From contig NZ_CP045643.1 in the NCBI RefSeq assembly GCF_009498275.1, positions 7,688,001 through 7,752,000 on the forward strand: DNA of 64,000 nucleotides, read 5' to 3'. A program made the translations under genes and the position numbers. Under the pieces are notes generated by a model, which did no database searches, was not told the DNA's origin, and worked only from the letters and a program-made list of their open reading frames with translations. This document shows positions 1 through 9,204 of this stretch, piece by piece (positions within the stretch are counted from its first letter, which is position 1; each line of letters begins with the position of its first letter). This DNA is from Streptomyces fagopyri (GTDB lineage Bacteria > Actinomycetota > Actinomycetes > Streptomycetales > Streptomycetaceae).

Positions 1-100
1 GTCGGCGCGATCCGGCGGTCCGTGCCGCGGCGACGTGGTGCGGACCGGCGGGGGCGCCTCCGCAGGCGGGCTCGGCGGTGCGCGGCGGAGTACTGGGGCA

Positions 101-123
101 TTGTCAGTGGCGTAGGGCAGCAT
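101..123 (+). promoter_or_regulatory. DNA-damage promoter of RecA-NDp/PafBC type upstream of dinB
   Basis: TTGTCAGTG lies at 101-109, then exactly 8 bases, then CAGCAT at 118-123. The actinobacterial LexA-independent damage promoter is known as TTGTCRGTG-N8-TANNNT. The first element matches fully and the -10 keeps the second A and last T. The GTG start of dinB is 7 nt after the -10, so the transcript should be leaderless. Confidence 0.7.
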
Positions 124-130
124 CAGGGGT

Positions 131-1549
131 GTGAGAAACGCCCCCACGATCCTGCATCTCGACATGGATGCCTTCTTCGCCTCGGCGGAGCAGGCGTCCA
201 AGCCGAGCCTGCGCGGGAAGGCCGTCGTCGTGGGCGGCCTCGGGATGCGCGGCGTGGTCGCCACCGCCTCCTACGAGGCCCGCGTCTTCGGGGTGCACTC
301 GGCGATGCCGATGGCCCAGGCGCGCAGGCTCGCGCCGAACGCCGCGTATCTCGTGCCGCGTTTCGGGCTCTACCGGGAGATCAGTGACCAGGTGATGGGT
401 CTGCTGCGGACCCTGTCCCCCCTGGTGGAGCCGCTGAGCCTGGACGAGGCGTTCGTCGATCTGGAGGCCGGGGGAACCGCCTGGGACGACGCCTCGGCGC
501 GGCTGGCGGGGGCGAAGCTGCGCGCGGACATCAGGGCTGTCACGGGCCTGACGGGATCCGTGGGGCTCGCGGCCTCCAAGATGCTCGCCAAGATCGCCTC
601 CGAGCAGGCCAAGCCCGACGGCCTGGTGGTGATCGAGCCGGGCACGGAGCGGGCGCTGCTCGGGCCGATGCCGGTGCGGACCCTGCCGGGCGTGGGGCCC
701 GCCACCGGGGACCATCTGCGACGGGGCGGGATCACCACCGTCGACGAGATCGCCGAGGCGGGCGAGGACGAGCTCGTACGGCTGCTCGGCAAGGCTCACG
801 GGCACGCGCTGTACGCGATGGCGCTGGCGCGCGACGAGCGGCCCGTGGTGGCCGAGCGGGAGACGAAGTCCGTGTCGGTCGAGGACACCTACGACGTGGA
901 CATCCATGACCGGGTGCGGGTCGGGCTCGAGGTGCAGCGGCTGGCCGACCGGTGTGTGCAGCGGCTGCGCGGGGCCGGCCTGTCGGGACGGACCATCGTG
1001 CTCAAGGTGCGCAGGTACGACTTCTCGACGCTGACCCGGTCCGAGACGCTCCGGGGACCCACGGACGACCCCGCCGTCGTACGGGAGGCGGCGGGCCGGC
1101 TCCTGGAGGCGGTGGACACGACGGGAGGCGTACGTCTGCTGGGCGTCGGGGTGTCAGGGCTCGCCGACTACACGCAGGAGGACCTCTTCGCCCAGGCCCA
1201 GGCCCAGGCGCAGGCGCAGGCCAGGGCCGCCGAGGAGGAGACGGCGGCGCAGGAGCATCCCGACGAGGCCGCGGCGGAGGACCCTGCGGCCGAGCAGGTG
1301 ACGGCGGCCGAGCGGCGCTGGCCCGCGGGGCACGACGTGCACCATGCCGAGTACGGGCACGGCTGGGTGCAGGGCAGCGGGCTGGGAAGGGTGACCGTGC
1401 GATTCGAGACGCCGGACTCGCGACCGGGGCGGGTGCGGACGTTCCGCACCGACGACGCGGCCCTGGAACCGGCGGATCCGCTGCCGTTGGTGCGACGAAG
1501 ACCCGAGGACTCGTCCGGTGTGTGCGCCGGTACGCCCGGGAGGGCTTGA
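131..1549 (+). CDS. dinB: DNA polymerase IV (Y-family translesion polymerase)
   Basis: The 472-aa product is a Y-family DNA polymerase that copies past damaged template bases. Residues 8-20 carry the metal-binding motif LHLDMDAFFASAEQ, and SLDEAFVDLE near residue 105 holds the catalytic Asp-Glu pair. A central helix-hairpin-helix (LPGVGPATGDHL) and the little-finger domain follow. TQEDLF near residue 352 resembles a beta-clamp binding motif. It is followed by an alternating Gln-Ala stretch encoded by a DNA repeat near 1195-1225, an acidic linker, and a C-terminal module (EYGHGWVQGSGLGRVTVRF) seen in actinobacterial DinB proteins. The GTG start has no ribosome site and sits 7 nt after a damage-type -10, which argues for a leaderless damage-induced gene. 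Confidence 0.93.
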   Translation: MRNAPTILHLDMDAFFASAEQASKPSLRGKAVVVGGLGMRGVVATASYEARVFGVHSAMPMAQARRLAPNAAYLVPRFGLYREISDQVMGLLRTLSPLVEPLSLDEAFVDLEAGGTAWDDASARLAGAKLRADIRAVTGLTGSVGLAASKMLAKIASEQAKPDGLVVIEPGTERALLGPMPVRTLPGVGPATGDHLRRGGITTVDEIAEAGEDELVRLLGKAHGHALYAMALARDERPVVAERETKSVSVEDTYDVDIHDRVRVGLEVQRLADRCVQRLRGAGLSGRTIVLKVRRYDFSTLTRSETLRGPTDDPAVVREAAGRLLEAVDTTGGVRLLGVGVSGLADYTQEDLFAQAQAQAQAQARAAEEETAAQEHPDEAAAEDPAAEQVTAAERRWPAGHDVHHAEYGHGWVQGSGLGRVTVRFETPDSRPGRVRTFRTDDAALEPADPLPLVRRRPEDSSGVCAGTPGRA

Positions 1550-1742
1550 GCCCGTTCGGCTCGGCCGCCGGGACGGGCCGACTGCCAGGACGGGCTGGGG
1601 CGCCGGTGGGGCGACCGCCGGGACGGGCTGGGGCGACCGCCGGGAATCGGGCCGGGCGTCGCCCGCCGTCACTGGCCGGCCGACCGGCGAGTCGCGCGGC
1701 CCGCCGTACTTCGGACGCGGCTCAGCGGTCCGAAGGGGTGTC

Positions 1743-2114
1743 TCAGGTCTCGTCCGTTCCCGCCAGACGGCCGAAGTCGTGGTCCGGCGGGAGGGCCGGA
1801 GGCGTCACGTCGAGACCGTAGTGGTGGTAGAGCTGGAGTTCCTGCTCGGGAGAGAGGTGGCGGCCCACGCCGAAGTCGGGGGCGTCCTTGATCAGGGCGC
1901 GTTCGAAGGGGACCCGCAGACTGCCCTCGACGAGTTCGCTGGGCTCCAGGGGCACGAAGGCGTCCCTGCTGAACAGGCCCGTACGTATGGCGGCCCACTC
2001 CGGTATGCCGGTCGCGTCGTCCAGATAGACCTCGTCGACCGTGCCGATCTTGGCGCCGTTGCGGTCGAGCGCCTTGCGGCCGATCAGGTTGCGCGGATCG
2101 ATGTCGGTCTGCAC
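1743..2114 (-). CDS. PRC-barrel domain protein
   Basis: This 123-aa protein begins at a GTG preceded by GGAGGG. The first 75 residues (DPRNLIGRKALDRNGAKIGT, then a YLDDATGIPEWAAIRTG segment) form a PRC-barrel. This is a small beta-barrel found in the ribosome-maturation factor RimM and in the photosynthetic reaction-centre H subunit. The C-terminal part is a Glu- and Pro-rich tail. The open frame continues upstream across the whole antisense strand of gcvP, but only this end has the ribosome site and family similarity. It is divergent from the riboswitch-gcvP unit. Cellular role is unknown; stress or sporulation-linked roles are only guesses for this family. Confidence 0.85.
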   Translation of the reverse strand: MQTDIDPRNLIGRKALDRNGAKIGTVDEVYLDDATGIPEWAAIRTGLFSRDAFVPLEPSELVEGSLRVPFERALIKDAPDFGVGRHLSPEQELQLYHHYGLDVTPPALPPDHDFGRLAGTDET

Positions 2115-2235
2115 GGGCCCTCCAGTCGATTGCAACTCATCCGTAGGCACTACGAAAGAGCACATTCGTGACGGTGGCCACTCGAAAGCTCGTGCGTTGT
2201 TCTCGCTGGTACGCTGGCAAGCGGCTGCTGACCCC

Positions 2236-2442
2236 GTGCGGGAGAGTCCTCCAGACACCATCGGAGGCGCCGAAGGAGCAAATCCTCCCCGGAATCTCTC
2301 AGGCTCACGTACCGCACGGACGAGGTCACTCTGGAAAGCAGGGCGGGGGCCGATGGCTTCCGCTCTCACCGACGGTGAAAGCCGGGTCGCAGCGGGTCGG
2401 CGGTCCGGTGAAGCTCTCAGGTCGAGATGACAGAGGGGGAGG
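2236..2442 (+). promoter_or_regulatory. tandem glycine riboswitch
   Basis: Two consecutive aptamers can be read. The first starts GCGGGAGAGTCCTCC and closes with GGAATCTCTCAGGC. The second runs through CACTCTGGAAAGCAGG and CGACGGTGAAAGCC and closes with GAAGCTCTCAGGTC and a GACAGAGGGGGA tail. GGAGAG/CTCTCAGG and the GGCGCCGAAGGAGCAAA core are the hallmark conserved elements. The riboswitch lies directly before gcvP and should turn it on when glycine is high. A candidate -10, TACGCT, is at 2210-2215. Confidence 0.95.
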
Positions 2443-2504
2443 CCGTCGGGGCACCTACGCCGTGGTGCCCCTCGAAGGTCGTGTGTGACCAGGAGGCCTC
2501 CGCA

Positions 2505-5390
2505 ATGACCGCCCACCGCATTCCGCTCTCCGAGCTCGAACAGGGCATCCCCTTCGAGCAGCGCCACATCGGGCCCGCCCCGGAAGCGCGGGCCAAGATG
2601 CTCGCGCAGGTCGGGTACGGCTCGCTGGACGAGCTGACGGCCGCCGCCGTGCCGGACGTGATCAAGAACGCCGAGGCGCTGGATCTCCCGGGCGCGCGCA
2701 CCGAGGCCGAGGTCCTGGCCGAGCTGCGCTCCCTCGCGGACCGCAACCAGGTCCTCGACTCGATGATCGGCCTCGGTTACTACGGCACCTTCACGCCGCC
2801 GGTGATCCTGCGCAACGTCATGGAGAACCCGGCCTGGTACACCGCGTACACGCCGTACCAGCCGGAGATCTCGCAGGGCCGCCTGGAGGCGCTGCTCAAC
2901 TTCCAGACCGTGGTCGCCGAGCTGACGGGCCTGCCCACCTCCGGCGCCTCGCTGCTGGACGAGGGCACCGCGGCCGCCGAGGCGATGGCGCTGTCCCGGC
3001 GCATGGGCAAGAACAAGAAGGGCCTCTTCCTGATCGACGCGGACGCCCTGCCGCAGACCGTCGCCGTCATCGAGACCCGCGCCGAGCCCACCGGCGTCGA
3101 GGTGGTCGTCGCCGACCTGAGCGAGGGCATCCCGGCCGCGATCGCCGAGCGCGAGATCAACGGTGTGCTCATCCAGTACCCGGGCGCCTCCGGTGCCGTA
3201 CGCGACCTCAAGCCCGTCATCGAGCAGGCGCACGAGCTCGGCGCGGTCGTCACCGTGGCCGCCGACCTGCTCGCGCTGACCCTGCTCACCTCGCCCGGCG
3301 AGCTCGGCGCCGACATCGCGGTCGGCACGACGCAGCGGTTCGGCGTCCCGATGGGCTTCGGCGGTCCGCACGCCGGATACATGGCGGTGCGCGAGAAGTT
3401 CGCGCGCAGCCTGCCCGGCCGACTGGTCGGCGTCTCCGTCGACGCGGACGGACACAAGGCGTACCGGCTCGCCCTGCAGACGCGTGAGCAGCACATCCGC
3501 CGTGAGAAGGCGACCAGCAACATCTGCACCGCTCAGGTGCTGCTCGCCGTGATGGCGGGCATGTACGCGGTCTACCACGGGCCGGACGGACTGAGGACGA
3601 TCGCCCGTCGCACCCACCGCTACGCCACCCTCCTCGCCGAGGGGCTGAAGGCCGGCGGCGTCGAGGTCGTGCACGGCGCGTACTTCGACACCCTGACCGT
3701 CCGGGTGCCGGGCCGGGCCGCCGAGATCGTGACCGGCGCGCGCGACCAGGGCGTCAACCTCCACCTGGTCGACGCCGACCACGTGTCGATCGCCTGTGAC
3801 GAGACCACCGCGCGCAGGCAACTGGCCGCCGTGTGGACCGCGTTCGGAGTCGAGGGCGACATCGAGGCGCTGGACGCGCTCACCGAGGACACGCTTCCCG
3901 CGGCGCGGCTGCGCACCGACGACTACCTCACGCACCCGGTGTTCCACCAGTACCGTTCCGAGACGGCGATGCTGCGCTACCTGCGCAGGCTCTCCGACCG
4001 CGACTACGCGCTGGACCGCGGCATGATCCCGCTGGGCTCCTGCACCATGAAGCTCAACGCGACCACCGAGATGGAGCCGGTCACCTGGCCCGAGTTCGGC
4101 CAGCTGCACCCGTTCGTACCCGCCGAGCAGGCGGGCGGCTATCTCACGCTCATCGAGGAGCTGGAGACGCGGCTCGCCGAGGTCACCGGGTACGACAAGG
4201 TGTCGTTGCAGCCCAACGCCGGTTCGCAGGGCGAGCTGGCCGGTCTGCTCGCCGTCCGCGGCTACCACCGGGCCAACGGCGACGAGCAGCGCACGGTCTG
4301 CCTGATCCCGTCCTCGGCGCACGGCACGAACGCCGCGAGCGCCGTGATGGCCGGCATGAAGGTCGTCGTCGTGAAGACCGCCGAGGACGGCGAGGTCGAC
4401 ATCACGGACCTGCGTGCCAAGATCGAGCAGCACCGTGACGAGCTGTCCGTGCTGATGATCACGTACCCCTCGACGCACGGTGTGTTCGAGGAGCACGTCG
4501 CCGACATCTGCGCCCAGGTGCACGAGGCGGGCGGGCAGGTGTACGTCGACGGCGCCAACCTCAACGCGCTGGTGGGCCTCGCCAAGCCGGGCCACTTCGG
4601 CGGTGACGTCTCCCACCTGAACCTGCACAAGACGTTCTGCATCCCGCACGGCGGCGGCGGTCCGGGTGTCGGCCCGGTCGGTGTGCGCGCGCACCTCGCG
4701 CCGTACCTGCCGAACCACCCGCTCCAGCCCGCCGCCGGTCCCGAGACCGGTGTCGGCCCGATCTCCGCCGCGCCCTGGGGCTCCGCGGGCATCCTGCCCA
4801 TCTCGTGGGCGTACGTCCGCCTGATGGGCGGCGAGGGCCTCAAGCGGGCCACGCAGGTCGCCGTGCTGTCGGCGAACTACATCGCCAAGCGTCTGGAGCC
4901 GCACTACCCGGTGCTGTACACCGGCCCCGGCGGGCTCGTCGCCCACGAGTGCATCATCGATCTGCGTCCGCTGACGAAGGCGACCGGCGTCAGCGTCGAC
5001 GACGTCGCCAAGCGGCTCATCGACTACGGCTTCCACGCGCCCACCATGTCCTTCCCGGTCGCGGGCACGCTGATGATCGAGCCGACCGAGTCCGAGGACC
5101 TGGTCGAGATCGACCGGTTCTGCGAGGCGATGATCGCCATTCGCGCGGAGATCGAGAAGGTCGGTTCGGGCGACTGGACGGTGGACGACAACCCGCTGCG
5201 GGGCGCGCCGCACACCGCCGCCGCGCTCGGCGGTGAGTGGAAGCACGCGTACACGCGCGAGGAGGCCGTCTTCCCGTCCGGTGTCTCGGCCGCGGACAAG
5301 TACTGGCCGCCGGTGCGCCGGATCGACCAGGCGTACGGCGACCGGAACCTGGTCTGCTCCTGCCCGCCGCTGGACGCCTACGAGGACTAG
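2505..5390 (+). CDS. gcvP: glycine dehydrogenase (decarboxylating), P-protein of the glycine cleavage system
   Basis: The 961-aa product is the full-length single-chain P-protein. It decarboxylates glycine with pyridoxal phosphate and passes the aminomethyl group to lipoyl-GcvH. The N-terminal half holds [15 protein letters not shown]. The C-terminal half holds the cofactor lysine in [19 protein letters not shown] (Lys near residue 709) and the family signature [18 protein letters not shown]. The ATG at 2505 follows AGGAGG with good spacing; an in-frame upstream ATG at 2427 lies inside the riboswitch and is rejected. The other cleavage-system genes are not adjacent in this window. Control by the glycine riboswitch is expected. 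Confidence 0.97.
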   Translation: MTAHRIPLSELEQGIPFEQRHIGPAPEARAKMLAQVGYGSLDELTAAAVPDVIKNAEALDLPGARTEAEVLAELRSLADRNQVLDSMIGLGYYGTFTPPVILRNVMENPAWYTAYTPYQPEISQGRLEALLNFQTVVAELTGLPTSGASLLDEGTAAAEAMALSRRMGKNKKGLFLIDADALPQTVAVIETRAEPTGVEVVVADLSEGIPAAIAEREINGVLIQYPGASGAVRDLKPVIEQAHELGAVVTVAADLLALTLLTSPGELGADIAVGTTQRFGVPMGFGGPHAGYMAVREKFARSLPGRLVGVSVDADGHKAYRLALQTREQHIRREKATSNICTAQVLLAVMAGMYAVYHGPDGLRTIARRTHRYATLLAEGLKAGGVEVVHGAYFDTLTVRVPGRAAEIVTGARDQGVNLHLVDADHVSIACDETTARRQLAAVWTAFGVEGDIEALDALTEDTLPAARLRTDDYLTHPVFHQYRSETAMLRYLRRLSDRDYALDRGMIPLGSCTMKLNATTEMEPVTWPEFGQLHPFVPAEQAGGYLTLIEELETRLAEVTGYDKVSLQPNAGSQGELAGLLAVRGYHRANGDEQRTVCLIPSSAHGTNAASAVMAGMKVVVVKTAEDGEVDITDLRAKIEQHRDELSVLMITYPSTHGVFEEHVADICAQVHEAGGQVYVDGANLNALVGLAKPGHFGGDVSHLNLHKTFCIPHGGGGPGVGPVGVRAHLAPYLPNHPLQPAAGPETGVGPISAAPWGSAGILPISWAYVRLMGGEGLKRATQVAVLSANYIAKRLEPHYPVLYTGPGGLVAHECIIDLRPLTKATGVSVDDVAKRLIDYGFHAPTMSFPVAGTLMIEPTESEDLVEIDRFCEAMIAIRAEIEKVGSGDWTVDDNPLRGAPHTAAALGGEWKHAYTREEAVFPSGVSAADKYWPPVRRIDQAYGDRNLVCSCPPLDAYED

Positions 5391-5398
5391 ATCCGACG

Positions 5399-5430
5399 AG
5401 GGCCGGCTCCCGGTGACGGGAGCCGGCCCT
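5399..5430 (+). terminator. hairpin terminator after gcvP
   Basis: A perfect 14-bp inverted repeat (arms AGGGCCGGCTCCCG and CGGGAGCCGGCCCT) closes on a GTGA loop 9 nt after the gcvP stop. There is no U-tract, as is usual in Streptomyces. Confidence 0.85.
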
Positions 5431-5490
5431 CCAGGACCAGGAACGACCGCCGGCCTCCAGGGGCCGGAGGTGCGTGGAATCAGTGGAATC

Positions 5491-5534
5491 AGAGGGGGAC
5501 CTGACCCGGCTTTCTGCCGGACAGGTCCCCCTCT
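5491..5534. terminator. bidirectional hairpin between gcvP and the M23 gene
   Basis: Perfect 13-bp arms AGAGGGGGACCTG and CAGGTCCCCCTCT flank an 18-nt loop. It lies between convergent genes and could end transcription from either side, mainly from the M23 gene on the minus strand. Confidence 0.7.
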
Positions 5535-5623
5535 CGTCTCCGTGTCCGTCTCCCCGTCCGGGCCCGATTCGCGGTGCAGGCGACGCGACCCGTGGGTCCC
5601 TCGCGGTCAGGGGGCGACCGCCG

Positions 5624-6958
5624 TCAGTGGGCGACGGCGAGCCACGGCATCGGATCGGTGTACGCGCCGTCGACGAGCACCTCGAAGTGCAGGTGGGGGC
5701 CTGTCGACAGGCCGGTGGAGCCGACGAACCCGAGCGCGGCTCCCGTCTCGACGCTCTGACCGGCTCCGACCAGCAGGGACGACATGTGGCTGTACGTGGT
5801 CTCCAGCCGTCTGCCGCCGAGCGTGCCGTGGTCGATCACGACGCGGTTGCCGTACGCCTTGGTCATTCCCGCGAACACCACCCGGCCCTGTCGCGCGGCG
5901 GACACCGGCGCGTTCCGCGGAGCGGCGAAGTCCACGCCGGTGTGCAGCTTGGTGACGCCCGTGAGGGGGTGTTTGCGGGACCCGAAGGGGGAGCTGATCA
6001 CGAGGGTGGTGACCGGCAGGGCCAGCACTCCGCTCGCCCTGCCGCTGCCGGGGTTCGTGTCGTCCTCGCGGTCGAAGGTCCGGTACCGCGCGGACAGCTT
6101 CTTGACGTCGGCGAGATACGTCCGCGCCGCCGACGGGACGTTTCCCGCCCGGGTCACGGAGTCCGTGCCCACCGTGTAGGCGGCCAGGGTGAGGTCGAGC
6201 AGGTCCCCCGACACCGTGCCACGGGTCCTGAGCCCGGTGACGTCCTCGGCGAGGGCACAGTCCTGCCGGGCGAGCGCCATGATGGCGTCCACCGGGTCGC
6301 GCGGCGAGGACTTTCCGTTGCCGTCGGAGTCCTTCCCCCAGGTCCGCCACTGGCTCTCCGTGAACCCCGCGATCCCCACGGCGCCCGACAGCGTGGCCGG
6401 GTCGGTGTTCCAGTGCGAACGCCGGTCGATCTGGGCGGCGAGGACGGACGGTTTCAGGAGGGTGCAGGTCCTGGCCGCCGCGCGCAGCCACGGGACGTAC
6501 GAGGCGTCGACGCGGTCCGTCGCCGCGCTGCCCGCGGTCGTCGTGTGCGCGTCGGAGTCGTCCGGCCAGGCCGAGGACAGGCGGCCCGTCGCGGCCATGA
6601 ACGCGGCGAAGCCCACGACGACGGTCAGGCCCGGCAGAGCGAGCAGGGTGAACGGGCCGGGACGGCGACGGCGGCGCGTGGGTTCGGGCCGTTCGTCCGA
6701 CGGTCCTTCGTGCACCGGTCCTACGTCGGTCGGCCTCATGCGGGTCGGTCCCACGTCGGTTGGCCCTATGTGGGTCGGCTCCACGTCGGTCGACCCTATG
6801 TGGGTCGGGTGTGCGCCGACTGGGCTTGCGCCTGTCCGAGCCGTGCCCGGTGTGGGTCCGTCCGCCGGTCTCTCGTGCGGGGCGGGATCCTCCTGCGCCG
6901 TGCGGTCGCCGGGCTTCGGGGGGTGCTGCCCACGATCGGGGGAGTGCAGGAGTCCCAT
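5624..6958 (-). CDS. membrane-anchored M23 peptidase with lytic-transglycosylase-like domain
   Basis: The predicted 444-aa protein acts outside the membrane on peptidoglycan. It has a disordered cytoplasmic N-terminus with degenerate repeats of the PTDVGPTHIGS type, encoded by a ~36-bp DNA repeat at about 6721-6810. An Arg-rich stop and a single membrane helix follow near residues 103-124. Next comes a lytic-transglycosylase-like segment (VGIAGFTESQWRTWG) and a C-terminal LytM/M23 domain with the zinc motifs HTGVDFAAP and HLHFEV. The ATG at 6958 has a modest AAGGCGG upstream; a GTG at 7054 would add 32 residues with no ribosome site. A wall-remodelling role is inferred from the domains. Confidence 0.88.
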   Translation of the reverse strand: MGLLHSPDRGQHPPKPGDRTAQEDPAPHERPADGPTPGTARTGASPVGAHPTHIGSTDVEPTHIGPTDVGPTRMRPTDVGPVHEGPSDERPEPTRRRRRPGPFTLLALPGLTVVVGFAAFMAATGRLSSAWPDDSDAHTTTAGSAATDRVDASYVPWLRAAARTCTLLKPSVLAAQIDRRSHWNTDPATLSGAVGIAGFTESQWRTWGKDSDGNGKSSPRDPVDAIMALARQDCALAEDVTGLRTRGTVSGDLLDLTLAAYTVGTDSVTRAGNVPSAARTYLADVKKLSARYRTFDREDDTNPGSGRASGVLALPVTTLVISSPFGSRKHPLTGVTKLHTGVDFAAPRNAPVSAARQGRVVFAGMTKAYGNRVVIDHGTLGGRRLETTYSHMSSLLVGAGQSVETGAALGFVGSTGLSTGPHLHFEVLVDGAYTDPMPWLAVAH

Positions 6959-7394
6959 GACCGCCTTGCTCGCTTCGGGGGAGGTCCGTAGACGTGGACC
7001 GGACACCGTCGGGGCCGTGCCCGGTAACGGTTTCCCGGACGCCCGGAGGCTCACGAAGGGACGCTAGCGTTTTGTCCGCGGGACTTCAGGAGGTGGAGAG
7101 GCAGAGGGGAATGTCCGTTCGGGCAGACCGTCCTAGCCGGGCGGCCCGGTAGGTAGGTAGGCAGGCAGGCGTCGCGGTAGCCAGGCAGACAGGTGAGGCA
7201 CGCTGGCTGGCTGGCTGGCAGTTAGGGCAGGCGGGTCGGTGTGGGTGGCGCTGGGGGAACCCCGTGCGGACCGGAGGGTTCTCGTGGGGTCACGCGGAGT
7301 GATCATGTCCGGACATGCGTCGGGGCCGGTGCGGAGAGTGCGTCTCCGGCCGGCCCCTCGTTCTGTCCGGGCTTTCGCCCTTCGTGCGTGCGGC
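6959..7394. other. non-coding region with simple tetranucleotide repeats
   Basis: I see no convincing gene. Positions 7149-7238 contain runs of GGTA, GGCA and GGCT tetramers (for example AGGTAGGTAGGCAGGCAGGC and CTGGCTGGCTGGCTGGC). These are prone to replication slippage. The M23 promoter is probably within this region. Confidence 0.6.
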
Positions 7395-7601
7395 TCAGGC
7401 GGCCGTCATCACGTGTTCGCTGCCCAACGGGCGGTGCGGCGCGATGATCTGGCCGTCAGGCAGGAGCTCACCGGTGTCCTCGAACAGCAGAACGCCGTTG
7501 CACAGGAGGCTCCATCCCTGCTCCGGGTGGTGCGCCACGAGACGCGCGGACTCCCGGTCGGCTGATTCGGCTGACGGACAGAGTGGCTGGTGCTGGCACA
7601 T
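7395..7601 (-). CDS. DUF5999 family small protein
   Basis: This 68-aa protein starts MCQHQPLCPSAESADRESA and continues with a LLCNGVLLFEDTGELLPDG segment. Both match a small protein family widespread in Streptomyces (DUF5999 by recollection). It has three cysteines, two as C-x5-C at the very N-terminus and one near residue 33, so metal or disulfide binding is possible. The ATG at 7601 was chosen because the family begins MCQHQP; the longer open frame lacks similarity. GAAAGA about 8 nt upstream is a weak ribosome site. Function is unknown. Confidence 0.8.
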   Translation of the reverse strand: MCQHQPLCPSAESADRESARLVAHHPEQGWSLLCNGVLLFEDTGELLPDGQIIAPHRPLGSEHVMTAA

Positions 7602-8083
7602 GGATGGGATCTTTCGCTGGGTTGAGAGGTGTGTGCTGGTCGTGGTGTCTGATTCGCGGCGCGAACTGCTCATGGCCGCCCCCCGTGGTGTGTGTTTGGA
7701 ACCCAGTGTTGCCCTACGGGCGTCAATCCGCAGGGATTTGGCAGCAGCGCTCCTCACAGGTTGGAGACGCGTCACCCGCGCGGACGGTTCATCGCAACCG
7801 CACCGTCCCTTCGGGGGGTTCGGGGTGGTCGAATGGGGCTAGTCCGGTGCGGTCAGGGAGGCATTTCCCCTCGTAAGAGCAGGGGTTGGCCCGAACGAGC
7901 GGGACGGGCGAGCGGGTCGGACGAGCGGGTCGGGCGAGCGGGTCGGTTCGGGCCCGGTTCGCGCGTTGCCCGGCGGATCGTCGGGCGGCGTGACGCGCGG
8001 CGCGACGACGTGCCCCGCGGCCGGCGGAACGGCTGCGGGGCACGTGGACGAGCGTGGACGGGCGTGGACGGGCGGCGCGGTGG
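7602..8083. other. gene-free region with a 13-bp tandem repeat
   Basis: No gene is supported here. A lower-GC stretch around 7690-7760 probably holds the DUF5999 promoter. Four 13-bp units of the type GCGAGCGGGTCGG lie at 7895-7946 (two units differ by one or two bases), followed by GC-rich low-complexity DNA up to the next stop codon. Confidence 0.55.
7895..7946. repeat. four 13-bp tandem repeats (GCGAGCGGGTCGG)
   Basis: Units at 7895, 7908, 7921 and 7934 differ only at the first base and one internal base. They are intergenic and not part of a coding sequence. Confidence 0.85.
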
Positions 8084-8665
8084 CTACGCGGGGGAACTGA
8101 GCAGCGGGGCGGCGGTCAGGCGATGGGTGAGGAGCGGCAGGAACTCGGCGAAGCGGTGCGGGCGGTGGGAGGCGATACCGGGCGGCGCCGGCGCCAGTGG
8201 CACCAGGAGGTCGGAGGGGGCCGGATGGCCGGTGGCGCCGTCGGCGGCGCAGTCTCCGTGCAGCCAGAGGGTGAGCATGTAGAGCTCGGGCACCGACAGC
8301 AGGCGTGGCTGGAACGACTGCTTCATGTTCTCGGCCTGACGCAGGGCGCGCTCGGTGGCGGTGATGTACGGGCCTTCGAAGAAGTGTGAGAAGGCCCAGC
8401 CGTCGGGGGTGAGCATGGTGTCGGCGGCCGCCACCGAGCGCTCGCCGCAGCGGATCAGGAAGCGCCACGCGGCCAGTCGTGTGGATGTGCCCGCCGGATC
8501 GGTCCGGTCCAGGACGTGTACGGGCAGAGGGAGTTCGGGGGTGACAGGCCCCTCGGCCATCCGCAGGGACGGGGTGCGTGCCTCGCGGACTGCGGTGGGG
8601 GAACCGAGTGCCGTGAGAACGGTGCGCAGGGCGGGCGCGGGAGCCGGGGGTACGTGCAGCGGCAT
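8084..8665 (-). CDS. conserved protein of unknown function
   Basis: A 193-aa soluble protein with consistent GC3 codon use and an AGAGG ribosome site before its ATG. I do not recognise a named domain. Visible features are a Pro/Ala-rich N-terminus, a central block with TRLAAWRFLIRCGERSVAAA and GWAFSHFFEGPYITATERAL, and a Pro-rich C-terminus. The central block looks like a globular alpha-rich fold. It stands alone between two gene-poor stretches. Function cannot be inferred from the neighbours. Confidence 0.7.
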   Translation of the reverse strand: MPLHVPPAPAPALRTVLTALGSPTAVREARTPSLRMAEGPVTPELPLPVHVLDRTDPAGTSTRLAAWRFLIRCGERSVAAADTMLTPDGWAFSHFFEGPYITATERALRQAENMKQSFQPRLLSVPELYMLTLWLHGDCAADGATGHPAPSDLLVPLAPAPPGIASHRPHRFAEFLPLLTHRLTAAPLLSSPA

Positions 8666-9204
8666 GGTGGGTCGCCTCTCATTCGACAGGCACAGTGGCG
8701 CGAGGGGGCGGGGGCGGACGGCGCTGTCAGCTCTCGGGGTCGGAGGGGCGGGAGGTCTGGATCTGCCGACGGGGGTGTCGCCTGCCGCGTGTCACCTCGA
8801 CGGCAGGACCTGGGACCGCGAGCGCCAACTCTCTGCCTCGTTTGCGGAGTTTATACGACAGGTGTTCAGACGGTGTTTCGTCTAGTCGTTCCGAATATGA
8901 AGAGCAAGGCGGTATTCGGTCGGCGAAAGGAGAGGTTCATCCCGGTTCCACGGCGATGTGCGACGGTGACCTCGGAATACTTCGCGCGAGCGGTCGGCCG
9001 ATTCTCGTCGGCGTTTTTCACGAGATCGTGTCAGGCTGAAAACAGGCACTGGTCCATGCCTCGTGAATGTGCCGCTGGACACCTGCTCACAGCGTAGCGG
9101 CCGACGGGGCCCGCCAGGGCGTTATCGATCGGCTTGCCTGGGCATCATCCACCGGGACGGCGGGGGCCCGAGGATCGGCCCGCCCCTCGAGGAGGGACAC
9201 TTCG
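8666..9204. other. regulatory, AT-richer region upstream of the GCS2-like gene
   Basis: No gene is supported. Positions about 8830-9060 are clearly lower in GC than the surroundings (for example GTTTATACGAC, GAATATGAAGAGC, AACAGGCACTGG) and contain stop codons in most frames. This is probably the promoter region for the ligase-like gene that starts at 9205. Confidence 0.5.

Noticed and set aside
1743..5246. A 1167-codon minus-strand open frame across gcvP
   Set aside because: It is an antisense shadow of gcvP caused by GC3 bias; only the last 123 codons have a ribosome site and family similarity, and these are annotated as the PRC-barrel gene.
5474..7067. Plus-strand ORFs opposite the M23 gene
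   Set aside because: Antisense shadows; the true gene has membrane and M23 motifs on the minus strand.
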